Positions 51,100-60,177 of a stretch of DNA of 64,000 nt are shown piece by piece. Under the pieces are notes generated by a model. That model did no database searches, had not been told where the DNA came from, and saw only the letters and a list, made by a program, of their open reading frames with translations. This stretch comes from Granulicella paludicola (lineage in GTDB: Bacteria > Acidobacteriota > Terriglobia > Terriglobales > Acidobacteriaceae), in the NCBI RefSeq assembly GCF_025685545.1, contig NZ_JAGSYC010000018.1:1-64000 (forward strand), read 5' to 3'. The stretch's first letter is position 1. Every line of letters begins with the position of its first letter. Position numbers and translations under genes: made by a program.

Positions 51100-52674
51100 T
51101 TACCGCTGCCGTCGTTGATGTGTGCTAGGAATTTGCATGTCTTCGCGATACTTCGCCACCGTCCGCCGGTTCACCTGGATACCCTGCCGTTGCAGCTCAG
51201 CAGCCAGCTTGTCGTCGGTAAGCGGCTTGCGAGGGTCCTCCTCTTCGATCAGCTTCTTCACCTTGCGCTTCAACAGCAGCAACGGAAGGTCTCCACCCTC
51301 GGGACCGTTCACTCCCTCGGAGAAGAAGAATCGTAACTCATAAACGCCCTGTGCGGTGTGTACATATTTATTGGCCACCGCCCGGCTCACCGTCGAAGGA
51401 TGCACCCCAATCTCCTCCGCCACCTCTTTGATCATCATCGGGTGAAGACCCTCCACCCCGCGCTCGAGAAAGTCCTCCTGTCTCCGGATGATGGCCTCAC
51501 ACGTCCGCACGATCGTGTTCTTTCGCTGCTCGATGTTCCGAAGTAACTGAATCGCCGATTTGTAGCGGTCCTTTACATATTCACGGACATCTCGCTCCAG
51601 CCCTCGATCTCGCAGCATCTTGCGATACACGCCACTCAGTCGCAGCGAGGGCATGTCCTCTTCGTTCATCACGACAACGTAACTCTCATCGCGTTTCACA
51701 AACGCCACATCCGGCTCAATCAGCCGCGTCGCCGACTGGTTATATCGCTGCCCCGGCCGTGGATCCAGTCGTCGAATCACCCCAATCGCCGCGTCGACCT
51801 GCTCCGCCGGACGCTTGAGCAATCTAACCAGCTCACGCAGATCCTTCTTCTGCAGTAACCCAAGGTGCGACTCCACGATCGTTGCGGCTGTATCGAGAAT
51901 TTCCGAGCTGTCCGCCGAAGCCGCCTCAGCCGCCGCTCTGTCCATCTGCGTCAACCGCAGTTCATTCCGCTGCAGCGCCGCCCTTCGCATGGCCTCGCGC
52001 TGCGCGTTGATCTGTCGCAGCAAGCATTCCCTCAGATCCCGCGATCCCGTACCTACCGGATCAAGCTGTGCTACCACCCCGCGCGCCTCATCGATCAGTG
52101 CCAGCGCTGACTCCACTGTCATCGGCGCAGACTCCACACCGGCAATCTGAGCCTCTGCCACCAGTGCTGCCGCCAACTCTTCATCGGTCGCCGTCAGATA
52201 TCCACCCTCGTCCAAATTGCCAACAATCAGCTCTGCTGCAAATCGGGTGGCTGCGCTCAAAGCCAATGCTCCCAGCTGCCACTGCAGATGATCCGAAAGA
52301 TTGCTCGGCGCCGCCAGAAAATGTTCGAAGGACGGCTTATCCGCGTCCTCGAAGGTCGTCGCCGTCTTATAGCCGGGGTCAAGAAAGTCCTGAAAATAGC
52401 TCCCGAAGTCCACCTCATCGAACGGGTCGGCGGCCTCCGTATCGCGATTCTGGTCCTCCACACTCAGCTCAGACGTCGCCTCTCGGGCAGAGAGCTCCTC
52501 GATCGTCTCGGTCGATTCATCAATCTCTTCGAGGACAGGGTTCTCCACCAACTCCCCGTTGATCATGTCCTTTAGCTCGAGCTTGTTCAAAGCGAGCACA
52601 CTGACCATCTGCACCAGTCCGGGGGTAAGGATCTGGCGCTGGCCGAGCTTTACGGTCAGGCGTGGCTGAAGCAG
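51100..52674 (-). CDS. rpoN: RNA polymerase sigma-54 factor, apparent CTG start
   Basis: Sigma-54, which needs AAA+ activators to open promoters. From 52674 it is 524 residues. Region I (LLQPRLTVKLGQRQILTPGL, then VQMVSVLALNKLELKDMI) is followed by an acidic region, the core-binding part (LSDHLQWQLGALALSAATRF, NLDEGGYLTATDEELAAALV, LDPVGTGSRDLRECLLRQ) and the DNA-binding part (MIKEVAEEIGVHPSTVSRAV, ANKYVHTAQGVYELRFFFSE) with a C-terminal RpoN box of the form RRTVAKYREDMQI. The conserved N-terminus starts before GTG 52614. The only plausible initiator there is CTG 52674, with GAGG six bases upstream; no ATG, GTG or TTG occurs in the preceding 14 codons. Confidence 0.92.
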   Translation of the reverse strand: MLQPRLTVKLGQRQILTPGLVQMVSVLALNKLELKDMINGELVENPVLEEIDESTETIEELSAREATSELSVEDQNRDTEAADPFDEVDFGSYFQDFLDPGYKTATTFEDADKPSFEHFLAAPSNLSDHLQWQLGALALSAATRFAAELIVGNLDEGGYLTATDEELAAALVAEAQIAGVESAPMTVESALALIDEARGVVAQLDPVGTGSRDLRECLLRQINAQREAMRRAALQRNELRLTQMDRAAAEAASADSSEILDTAATIVESHLGLLQKKDLRELVRLLKRPAEQVDAAIGVIRRLDPRPGQRYNQSATRLIEPDVAFVKRDESYVVVMNEEDMPSLRLSGVYRKMLRDRGLERDVREYVKDRYKSAIQLLRNIEQRKNTIVRTCEAIIRRQEDFLERGVEGLHPMMIKEVAEEIGVHPSTVSRAVANKYVHTAQGVYELRFFFSEGVNGPEGGDLPLLLLKRKVKKLIEEEDPRKPLTDDKLAAELQRQGIQVNRRTVAKYREDMQIPSTHQRRQR

Positions 52675-53053
52675 TTTAAACCTCGTTACATCGCTGGCCG
52701 GGGGAGACGTCCAGTGAGCAGGTGCCTGCTCCCGTAGGCCGCAAGCACGTACTGTGCCAGTCTACTCCGATCCATCCGTCAGCAAAGATACCCGTTCACC
52801 ACTCATGTTCGCTTTTTGACCCAGCTTGGCACACGATTGAAGCATTTCCATAACGGGCGATTTACCCCGACTAGCCTCCGGGGAAAGTGGGCATTCATCC
52901 TCTGCTCAGACTCTGATTCCTTCCGTTGAAGCGATCCTTAGTCACGGTACCCGCACCCGTTGCCATATGATTTTTCCCCATACGAAACATCTACTTCATG
53001 AAAACGCACAAGTATTGTTGCAACCCTGACTCTCAACGTTTTGAATATTGAAA
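52675..53053. other. Divergent intergenic region between rpoN and the GAF genes
   Basis: No supported gene. It holds the promoter of rpoN on the minus strand and of the GAF gene on the plus strand. A hairpin GAGCAGG-TG-CCTGCTC lies near 52717-52732. Confidence 0.4.
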
Positions 53054-53878
53054 ATGAAGAAGGCAAATCCCCTGCACATCGTCAACACCGGGCTGCAAAT
53101 CCAGGATGTCCGGGAAGACAAAGCCTTCGCCGCGCGGCAGCTCCATAGCCACTCGCCGGAGATCCAGGTCATGGCCATGCGCCGCCTTGTCCGCTCGGTC
53201 CTTAATAGCGACGAGTCCGTTCTCCAAACCCTTGTCGACATCGCAGTTGAACTCTGCGGGGCTGACAGCGCTGGTCTCAGTCTCGTGCTGCCAAACGCCA
53301 CCGACGCCCTCTGTCACCGATGGGTTGCGACCTCCGGGAAATACACCCCCTTCCTAGGTGCAGATCTTCCGCGTTACCCCAGCGCCTGCGGCGTCAGCCT
53401 CGAACTCGGTGGACCTCAGCACTTCCGCTTTGAGCCGGAATACTTTGAAATCCTTGGTATCGAGGCCCAGCCCATCGCCGATGGCATCACTTTGCCCTGG
53501 CACGTAGACGATCTACAGGGCACGCTTTTCATACTGTCCCACCAACGCCATGAAGCCTTCGATCTTCGCGACTGCCAGATGATGGAGCTGCTCTCTGACT
53601 TTGCCGCCCTCGCTATCCGCCAGCGACGCCACCAGGACAAATTTCTGAAGGAGGCCGCTCGCACGTCAGCGAAATCCATGCTCGGCAACGAGACCAGCAC
53701 AGCCGCCAATCCTCTCCAAACCCTTATCCATGTCCTTTACATGACGGAAGGCGGTCTCAACACCGGCAGCGAGCACCTCTTCGGCTTTGGTGCTGGCGAC
53801 CAGATGCAACCCCTCTCCAAGCTTGCTAACAAAATGCTGGCAATTCCCTATCCCACCAGAGAATTCTGGGAAAACTAA
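53054..53878 (+). CDS. GAF-domain protein, first of a tandem pair
   Basis: A 274-residue cytoplasmic protein. A short N-terminal segment is followed by a helix-rich part with EIQVMAMRRLVRSVLNSDES and one GAF domain (about 65-190): [80 protein letters not shown] and FDLRDCQMMELLSDFAALAI. The tail is helical and may contact another protein. No output domain is present, so it could sense a ligand or act as a partner of a kinase or activator encoded elsewhere. It is a paralogue of the next gene. ATG 53054 is preferred over TTG 53048. Confidence 0.75.
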   Translation: MKKANPLHIVNTGLQIQDVREDKAFAARQLHSHSPEIQVMAMRRLVRSVLNSDESVLQTLVDIAVELCGADSAGLSLVLPNATDALCHRWVATSGKYTPFLGADLPRYPSACGVSLELGGPQHFRFEPEYFEILGIEAQPIADGITLPWHVDDLQGTLFILSHQRHEAFDLRDCQMMELLSDFAALAIRQRRHQDKFLKEAARTSAKSMLGNETSTAANPLQTLIHVLYMTEGGLNTGSEHLFGFGAGDQMQPLSKLANKMLAIPYPTREFWEN

Positions 53879-53988
53879 GGGACTGTTTTCAGGAGCAGGC
53901 CTGGGCGAACTCGCACCAACGGCTCGACTGCTGTAGTCGATAGCCCCAGCCAGAACCTTCCTTTCTCATTGATAACTTTCCGCAACAG

Positions 53989-54894
53989 GTGTTGAATAAC
54001 CCCATGATTTCCCCGTGCCCCCACCACCTCGATGACACTGGCATCGAAGCCAACGATATTCGCGTTGACTCCGATTTTTCCGCGCGTCGACTCCATACAC
54101 GGGACACAGAGATCCAGATCGTTGCGATGCGCCGCCTTGTGCGCGCGATCCTCTCCGACGAAAAATCCGTCCTTCAGGAGCTGGTTGACATCGCCGTTGA
54201 GCTCTGCGGGGCCGAAAGCGCAGGCATAAGCCTCGAGCAACCGAATGCACCGGACGCCACCTTCTACCGCTGGATCGCCACGAACGGCGCCTGTAATCCG
54301 TTCCTCAATGCCCAGCTGCCCCGCTATCCCAGCGCCTGCGGCGTCAGCCTGGAACGCGGTGGCCCCCAGCAATTCCGCTTCTACAAGCGTTTCTACGACC
54401 TCATCGGCATCACAGCTCCTGAGGTCACCGATGGCATCGTGCTTCCCTGGAGCGTCGACAACATCCGCGGCACCCTCTTCATCATGGCGCACAGCAACCG
54501 CGAGGCCTTCGACATCGGCGACTGCCGCATGATGGAACTCCTTGCCGAGTTCGCGGCCCTCGCCATACGACAACGCCGCCAGCAGGACGCCTTCCTCCGC
54601 CAAGCTACACTCAGCCGCTCCGCAGCCATGGCCGATACGCAGGCCAGCCAGCCCACGAATGCCCTAAAGAGCCTCGTCCATGTGCTCTATCTCGCCGAAG
54701 CAGGAGCGCCTCCCGCCGAGTTCCCGGCCACAGAAAGCTATCTCTCCATCCCCAGCCCAAAACCCGGGGACGAACTTCCGCCCTTGGCCGCGCTGGTCAA
54801 CAAGCTTCTCTCCATGCCCTACCCGGCATCAGCCCCCGCTAGTCCATCTCCCACCAGGACACAGCGTGCTAGCCCAGTGATCCGCGCCCACTAG
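53989..54894 (+). CDS. GAF-domain protein, second of a tandem pair
   Basis: A 301-residue paralogue of the preceding gene with the same layout: [100 protein letters not shown] and [20 protein letters not shown]. The N-terminal and C-terminal extensions differ most. The start is GTG 53989, with ATG 54004 as alternative. Its 3' end overlaps the 3' end of lptB on the other strand by 26 bases. The pair interrupts the otherwise common lptB-rpoN order. Confidence 0.75.
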   Translation: MLNNPMISPCPHHLDDTGIEANDIRVDSDFSARRLHTRDTEIQIVAMRRLVRAILSDEKSVLQELVDIAVELCGAESAGISLEQPNAPDATFYRWIATNGACNPFLNAQLPRYPSACGVSLERGGPQQFRFYKRFYDLIGITAPEVTDGIVLPWSVDNIRGTLFIMAHSNREAFDIGDCRMMELLAEFAALAIRQRRQQDAFLRQATLSRSAAMADTQASQPTNALKSLVHVLYLAEAGAPPAEFPATESYLSIPSPKPGDELPPLAALVNKLLSMPYPASAPASPSPTRTQRASPVIRAH

Positions 54895-55627
54895 AGCCCT
54901 GCCCAAAACTGAAGTTCTCACCTAGGTAAATTCGCTTTACCTCAGCATCGCGCCCAAGCTCGCCCGGTGTTCCCGTACGGAAAATGCTGCCCGCGTTGAC
55001 GATGTAAGCTCTGTCGGTCACGGAAAGCGTCTCTCGCACATTGTGGTCTGTAATCAGAACTCCGATGCCCGAAGCCTTCAGCTCAAAGATAATCTGCTGC
55101 AGCTCAAGTACTGCAATCGGATCGATACCTGAAAACGGCTCATCCAGAAGAATGAACGCTGGATCGATCGCCAGGCATCGTGCAATCTCGACTCGTCGCC
55201 GCTCCCCGCCCGAAAGCGCGTACCCCTGCGTCTTGCGTACGTGTCCAAGATTCAGCTGGGAGATAAGCGTCTCGGTCCGCTTCTTCCGCTGCTCCCAGGT
55301 CAGGTGCTGCGTCTCCAGCACGGCGAGAATGTTCTCCTCCACCGAAAGCTTACGGAACACCGAAGGCTCCTGCGGCAGGTAGCTGATCCCATGCTCGCGC
55401 GCCCGCAGATACATCGGCGTGCTTGTGATATCGACACCATCGACCGTAACCTGTCCAGCTTCCGGGCGCACCAGACCGACGATCATGTAAAAGCTGGTCG
55501 TCTTTCCAGCGCCATTCGGCCCCAGCAGACCCACCACCTCGCCCTGGGTAATATGCACGCTGACGTCGCGCACGACTTGTCGTCCACCGTATGACTTTGC
55601 GAGCCCCTTGACCGCCAGCGTTCTCAT
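54869..55627 (-). CDS. lptB: LPS export ABC transporter ATP-binding protein
   Basis: A 252-residue ATPase of the LptB type that powers lipopolysaccharide extraction by LptFG. ATG 55627 starts [20 protein letters not shown], then [20 protein letters not shown] (Walker A), [40 protein letters not shown] (signature) and [20 protein letters not shown] (Walker B), with [11 protein letters not shown]. The earlier in-frame part up to 55801 lies inside the upstream gene and is not used. It follows the LptC/LptA-type gene with a seven-base gap. Confidence 0.95.
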   Translation of the reverse strand: MRTLAVKGLAKSYGGRQVVRDVSVHITQGEVVGLLGPNGAGKTTSFYMIVGLVRPEAGQVTVDGVDITSTPMYLRAREHGISYLPQEPSVFRKLSVEENILAVLETQHLTWEQRKKRTETLISQLNLGHVRKTQGYALSGGERRRVEIARCLAIDPAFILLDEPFSGIDPIAVLELQQIIFELKASGIGVLITDHNVRETLSVTDRAYIVNAGSIFRTGTPGELGRDAEVKRIYLGENFSFGQGSSGRGSLG

Positions 55628-55634
55628 CTTGGAT

Positions 55635-58121
55635 CTACTGCCTCTCTTTACTCTTGCTGTCGGACTTTGGATCGATGTGCGTCTCGGTATGCACGCGGGT
55701 CGGCTTGCTCGGGCCTGTTTCGCCCGACACAATGATCGTACTACCCGCATCACCAAAGAGTAGCGAGGCGCCCGTGATGCTGCCTTGCTGCGCATCCACA
55801 ATCTTCGGTAGCTTTGCCGGCGTTCCCGTCAGCACAGAATCGCCCGTCGCCGCCGTGTACACCAACTGTTCACCCGTCCCATGCCGCCCCGGCTGGTCCA
55901 GCAACACATCACCCGTAATCACAATATGATCGAGCGAGCCGCTGAAGGGTGTGCTGTTCGGAACAGCTATCGTCGTCTTCGGCCCCGCTGGAGCAAGATA
56001 CGCCACAGCGCGCTGAGCCCTGATCGTACCTGCATCGGCCTCCATGGTGACACCCTGCGGCCCGCTGAAGACCGCTTCACGCCGTACATCGCTGTAATCC
56101 AGCTTTGCCGCTGCGACCCGTACATAATTCGCCCGTTGGCTTGGCTTCTGCGGCGCAGCGTTCGGAGACGTGGTCGAAGTGCCGGCAAACACCGCGTGGA
56201 TCAACGAGCTCGGTGTCGCTCCGTGGGCAACAAATGTCTTTTTCACGTTATCCATCAACAGCATCGCCGCCTGGACCTGCGATGCCTCCTGCCACATCTT
56301 CGCGGGCTGAGCATCCGTACCGTGAAACTCGGCTTGATTGCTCGCATGCGTAAAGTGCGCGCTCGCCGCGAGCACGTGCGTGTACGTCGCAGGGTGCGTC
56401 GCGCTCGCAACTGCACCCAACAGCGTCGCCTGCACTTTGCCAACCGCATCGGCGTCTTGCGTCCGATCATCCAGAACCACCGTCGACGCTGTCACAGTCG
56501 CATTTTCCTGCACAAGATGCGCATTTCCAGTCAGCATTAACTTCTCCGACGCCCCATCGTAGCTCGCCCTCTCCGCGGTCGCGTCGCCCATCTGCTGCTG
56601 TACGCCACTCTTCGCCTGCGCCTTCTCAGCGCCCACGCGATGCACCACTACATGTCCTGTCTGCACCGCAGAAGTCAGCCCCAGCTGTGCCTTGCCATTG
56701 GTCAGGACTTGTCCAAACGATGCATCCAGTCGGTCTCCCGCGCTCGTCTCCACCTCGCCTGCAGGCGCATCCTGGCGCAGCAATGTGTGTCCCTGAGCCT
56801 GCAGCTTCTGCGGCTCACTCTTGCCCGCTTGCGGCGTAAATATCAGGTCCAGATCGTCCGCCGTCAGTGTCGTCTTCTTGATCCCGGGCGCCGCCTTCGC
56901 CGCACCTTTCGCCCCACTCGCCAGTGATTCGCCGCGTGCCTCCGCCGTGCCCGTCGCATGGAGCTCGCGCAGCTCCGACTCGGTATGCGCTCCTTTAGGC
57001 GCCTGCACAAACTGCGCCACGATGCGGTCACCATGCATCTCGCGCTGCAGCCCACGATCGCCCAGGCGTTTGTCCACCAGCGCCAGTTGCGGGGCGCCGG
57101 TAGCCACCAGCTTCGACAGCTGCCCCTTCGCATCGAAGCTAAAGTCGACAGCCGACGCCGAACCCGCAATCGGACGCACCGGGTTGCTGTCGACCAGTTG
57201 TACGCTCCCGCTCAGTCGTCCCGTCTGCGGCACCGTCTCCGCCGTAAACGTTGCATCAAGCTCCTGTGCTGTAACCTTCTGCGTCTTACCCGTAAGCAGC
57301 ACACGGCCCGTGGACTTCGACGCCGCAATGGAACCATCCTTGCGAAGGTTCAGCAGTGTCAGGTCAGCACTCGCTGTGCGTCCCTTCGACTCCGCCACCG
57401 TTTGCGTCAGCGTTGCAATATTCGCCGTCCTGTCTACCTGAGCCGTAGTAGCATGGATCACCACCGGCTGCCCATGCAGCACACCGTGCGCCACGACATC
57501 AGATAGCAATCGCAGCGTGCTCTCGTCCGTGTCGAACTCGGCTCCGGTCGCCGTGCACTCGATACCGCTGTAGTGAAACTCGACCTGCTCCTTCGTGGTC
57601 GCGACACCCAGCTTCTTCAAGTACTCCAACCCGCTGGTGCGCACATGAATCACCTCGCCCGACTCCTTGTTCGTCGACGCCGGCTCGCCCGACATCGACT
57701 TCATCGACGAATGCCCTGCGGTCAGCGATTGCGGCGCTACCAGGTCCATATGTACCTCGCCAACGGCCTTGACGATGCCTTCTTTCTCGTCATACGTGAA
57801 CTCGTCGCCGGTGATGTAATCCGTGTGTTTCCCGTCGCGACTATAGAGCGTCACGTTCACGCCATGCAGATCGTACTTACCATCGCCGACCTGCGTGGCC
57901 GTCTTCGCATGGAGCACAAAGATCGTGCGTCCACCCTTCGACTGCGAGTAGGTAATCCCGTTCGTGTCCTTCGAAATCGACGCTCCTGCATGGTGCAGCA
58001 GCTTGGTATACAGATTCAGCGCGCGATATCGCCCATATCCGATATAGGCGACGAGGATGCCGACGAGCATCAACACCGCCGCCGCTAACACCCACCGAAG
58101 TCGCTTGATCGAAAATGCCAT
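55635..58121 (-). CDS. LptC/LptA (OstA)-type LPS transport protein, long form
   Basis: An 828-residue protein with one N-terminal membrane helix ([20 protein letters not shown]) and a long periplasmic beta-jellyroll region. The first part ([40 protein letters not shown]) is LptC-like. The later repeats ([80 protein letters not shown]) are OstA/LptA-like. Proteobacterial LptC and LptA are separate proteins of about 190 residues, so this looks like both in one chain with extra jellyroll units. It would bridge the periplasm for LPS. It is co-transcribed with lptB. Confidence 0.8.
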   Translation of the reverse strand: MAFSIKRLRWVLAAAVLMLVGILVAYIGYGRYRALNLYTKLLHHAGASISKDTNGITYSQSKGGRTIFVLHAKTATQVGDGKYDLHGVNVTLYSRDGKHTDYITGDEFTYDEKEGIVKAVGEVHMDLVAPQSLTAGHSSMKSMSGEPASTNKESGEVIHVRTSGLEYLKKLGVATTKEQVEFHYSGIECTATGAEFDTDESTLRLLSDVVAHGVLHGQPVVIHATTAQVDRTANIATLTQTVAESKGRTASADLTLLNLRKDGSIAASKSTGRVLLTGKTQKVTAQELDATFTAETVPQTGRLSGSVQLVDSNPVRPIAGSASAVDFSFDAKGQLSKLVATGAPQLALVDKRLGDRGLQREMHGDRIVAQFVQAPKGAHTESELRELHATGTAEARGESLASGAKGAAKAAPGIKKTTLTADDLDLIFTPQAGKSEPQKLQAQGHTLLRQDAPAGEVETSAGDRLDASFGQVLTNGKAQLGLTSAVQTGHVVVHRVGAEKAQAKSGVQQQMGDATAERASYDGASEKLMLTGNAHLVQENATVTASTVVLDDRTQDADAVGKVQATLLGAVASATHPATYTHVLAASAHFTHASNQAEFHGTDAQPAKMWQEASQVQAAMLLMDNVKKTFVAHGATPSSLIHAVFAGTSTTSPNAAPQKPSQRANYVRVAAAKLDYSDVRREAVFSGPQGVTMEADAGTIRAQRAVAYLAPAGPKTTIAVPNSTPFSGSLDHIVITGDVLLDQPGRHGTGEQLVYTAATGDSVLTGTPAKLPKIVDAQQGSITGASLLFGDAGSTIIVSGETGPSKPTRVHTETHIDPKSDSKSKERQ

Positions 58122-58213
58122 TGCCAGCTTTATCTTCTCATTTCAAAACAGGTAGCTTCGCTAGTTTGACGCCCTCAAGCATCGAATCGGTTCAACGCCG
58201 ATAGAATAGAGAT

Positions 58214-58894
58214 ATGGCCGACCAGTTGTATCTCAGCTTGTGGTATCCCAACTTCCGCTTTCAGTCGCTCCCTGCGGCTCTAACGGGAGTCCTGAAGCAG
58301 TTCGCCGTCATCGCCCTTTCTGACGGCAAGCCCGACAAAGCGCACCTTGATCTCGGTCGCGTCTCCGCCGCCAGCGTCTATCCGATCGACTGGACCGAGT
58401 CGCCCACCTACCAGCGCATTTACGTCAACGATGCGCGCGCCGAGGAGAACCCAGACACCGCCGGCTCGCTGATCGAGAACGCAGTGCTCGAAGCCACCGA
58501 ACAGCTGCATGAAGATCAAGCCTATGAGTTCGAAATGCGCTGGATGCTGTGGCTACCTGAGCTGGCAGGCGAAGGCGATGCCGAACTCGACGCCATCTGG
58601 AAGCTCCAACCCGCAAGAGTTCGCATCATCGGCTTCGGCCCAGACTTTGACGCCGGAGCCTTCGAGCAAAACGGCCAGATCCGCGTAGACTTCGGTCTCG
58701 ATACCCCATGGATCATGGACGACGAGGCAGTCGATATCCAGACCGCAAAGTACATTCAGAAGAACATTGAAAAGCTGCTGGCCTTCACGCTCAGCGTGGA
58801 AAAGCACTGCGGCATCTCCAGTCGCCTTCTCTGGACGGAAAGCGGCGAGCCGCTGGCAGAGAAGCTCATCGCGAAACTACAGCGATTGAACTGA
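58214..58894 (+). CDS. Conserved hypothetical protein
   Basis: A 226-residue soluble protein I cannot place. It begins MADQLYLSLWYPNFRFQSLP, with ALTGVLKQFAVIALSDGK and VYPIDWTESPTYQRIYV, an acidic middle part (ATEQLHEDQAYEFEMRWMLW, LPELAGEGDAELDAIWKLQP) and TPWIMDDEAVDIQTAKYIQK near the end. It has no signal peptide or membrane segment. It is divergent from the LPS transport genes, and the promoter region between them is about 90 bases. No ribosome binding site is clear. Confidence 0.7.
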   Translation: MADQLYLSLWYPNFRFQSLPAALTGVLKQFAVIALSDGKPDKAHLDLGRVSAASVYPIDWTESPTYQRIYVNDARAEENPDTAGSLIENAVLEATEQLHEDQAYEFEMRWMLWLPELAGEGDAELDAIWKLQPARVRIIGFGPDFDAGAFEQNGQIRVDFGLDTPWIMDDEAVDIQTAKYIQKNIEKLLAFTLSVEKHCGISSRLLWTESGEPLAEKLIAKLQRLN

Positions 58895-59027
58895 CTCTGC
58901 AGTCCATTGCTCGTCATCTCGAAGGGGATCTACTGTTGCCTGCGCTATACATCAACGCGGCACTCGGTAATGCGACGTTCAGACAGCGCTGACACTTCAG
59001 CATCGGGTCTCACAGACTAACAATAAA

Positions 59028-59053
59028 AGGGCCAGGGCTTGAGCCCCGGCCCT
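59028..59053 (-). terminator. Terminator after the Old Yellow Enzyme gene
   Basis: On the minus strand AGGGCC-G-GGGCT-CA-AGCCC-T-GGCCCT (59053-59028) folds into an interrupted 11-base stem and is followed by TTTTATT. It ends seven bases after the gene's stop codon. Confidence 0.85.
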
Positions 59054-59059
59054 CGCAAC

Positions 59060-60139
59060 TCAGAGCGAAGGATAGTCCGTATACCCTTCCGCACCATGCG
59101 AGTAGAACGTCGCTGGATTCGGCGCATTCAGCTCCGCCCCCTTTGCAAAGCGAATCGGAAGATCGGGGTTCGCGATAAACGGTACGCCGAACGCCACGGC
59201 GTCCGCATCGCCGCGCTCGATTGCAGCATCGGCCGATTCCTTCGTGAACTTCTCATTCGTGATGTACACGCCGCCAAATTCTTCCTTCAGCGTCGGCCCA
59301 ATCCAGTCGGAAGCCTCGTACTCGCGAGCCATCAGGAAGGCGATCTTGCGCTTGCCTAACTCCGTGGCCACGTAACCAAAGGTTTCGCGCGGGTTCGCAT
59401 CATCAGGCACCTGTCCACCGTTGCGCGGCGAAAGATGCATGCCCACGCGTCCCGATCCCCAGACCTCGCACACTGCATCGACCGCTTCCAGCATCAGCCG
59501 CGCGCGATTCGCAACCGAACCACCATACGCATCCGTGCGATGGTTTGAGCTCGTCCGCAGAAACTGGTCTAGGAGATAGCCGTTTGCTCCGTGAAGCTCC
59601 ACACCATCGAAGCCAGCGGCCTTCGCGTTCGCCGCGCCATGCTTGTAAGCCGCAACAATGCCTGGAATCTCTTCGATACCCAGCGCGCGCGGCGTCTCAA
59701 ACGGCTTCTCCGGACGCAGCAGGCTCAACCGTCCCTGCTGTGCCACGGCACTCGGAGCCACTGGCAACTCGCCCTTGAGGTAGACCGGATCGGAGATGCG
59801 ACCCACGTGCCAGATCTGCGCGAAGATGCGGCCGCCAGCCTTGTGAACGGCGTCCGTTACCGGCTTCCAAAGTTCCACCTGTTCGTCGCTCCAGAGGCCT
59901 GGAACCTGCGGATACCCCACGCCCATCGGATCAATCGGAATACCTTCCGATACGATCAGCCCCGCGCTCGCACGCTGTGCATAGTAAGTCGGAATCAGCG
60001 GGGTAGGCAGATGATCCGGCGTACCACGCAGGCGCGTCAGCGGAGCCATAATGACACGGTTCGGTAGTTGAAGGTCGCCAACAGTGATCGGATCGAGCAG
60101 ATGAGCCAAAAGAAATCTCCCATGAGCAAAGGTGCTCAT
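59060..60139 (-). CDS. Old Yellow Enzyme-family alkene reductase
   Basis: A 359-residue FMN-dependent NAD(P)H oxidoreductase that reduces activated C=C bonds (NemA-like). LLDPITVGDLQLPNRVIMAP and LTRLRGTPDHLPTPLIPTYY begin the TIM barrel; GLIVSEGIPIDPMGVGYPQV, RIFAQIWHVGRISDPVYLKG, AKAAGFDGVELHGANGYLLD (His and Asn of the substrate pocket), QFLRTSSNHRTDAYGGSVAN, RVGMHLSPRNGG and ADAVAFGVPFIANPDLPIRF (FMN site) follow. It is probably a detoxification or redox-stress enzyme. No regulator is adjacent. Confidence 0.92.
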   Translation of the reverse strand: MSTFAHGRFLLAHLLDPITVGDLQLPNRVIMAPLTRLRGTPDHLPTPLIPTYYAQRASAGLIVSEGIPIDPMGVGYPQVPGLWSDEQVELWKPVTDAVHKAGGRIFAQIWHVGRISDPVYLKGELPVAPSAVAQQGRLSLLRPEKPFETPRALGIEEIPGIVAAYKHGAANAKAAGFDGVELHGANGYLLDQFLRTSSNHRTDAYGGSVANRARLMLEAVDAVCEVWGSGRVGMHLSPRNGGQVPDDANPRETFGYVATELGKRKIAFLMAREYEASDWIGPTLKEEFGGVYITNEKFTKESADAAIERGDADAVAFGVPFIANPDLPIRFAKGAELNAPNPATFYSHGAEGYTDYPSL

Positions 60140-60177
60140 GAGAGATTGGATGATTCGATAGTGATCGAAGTTGCAGG

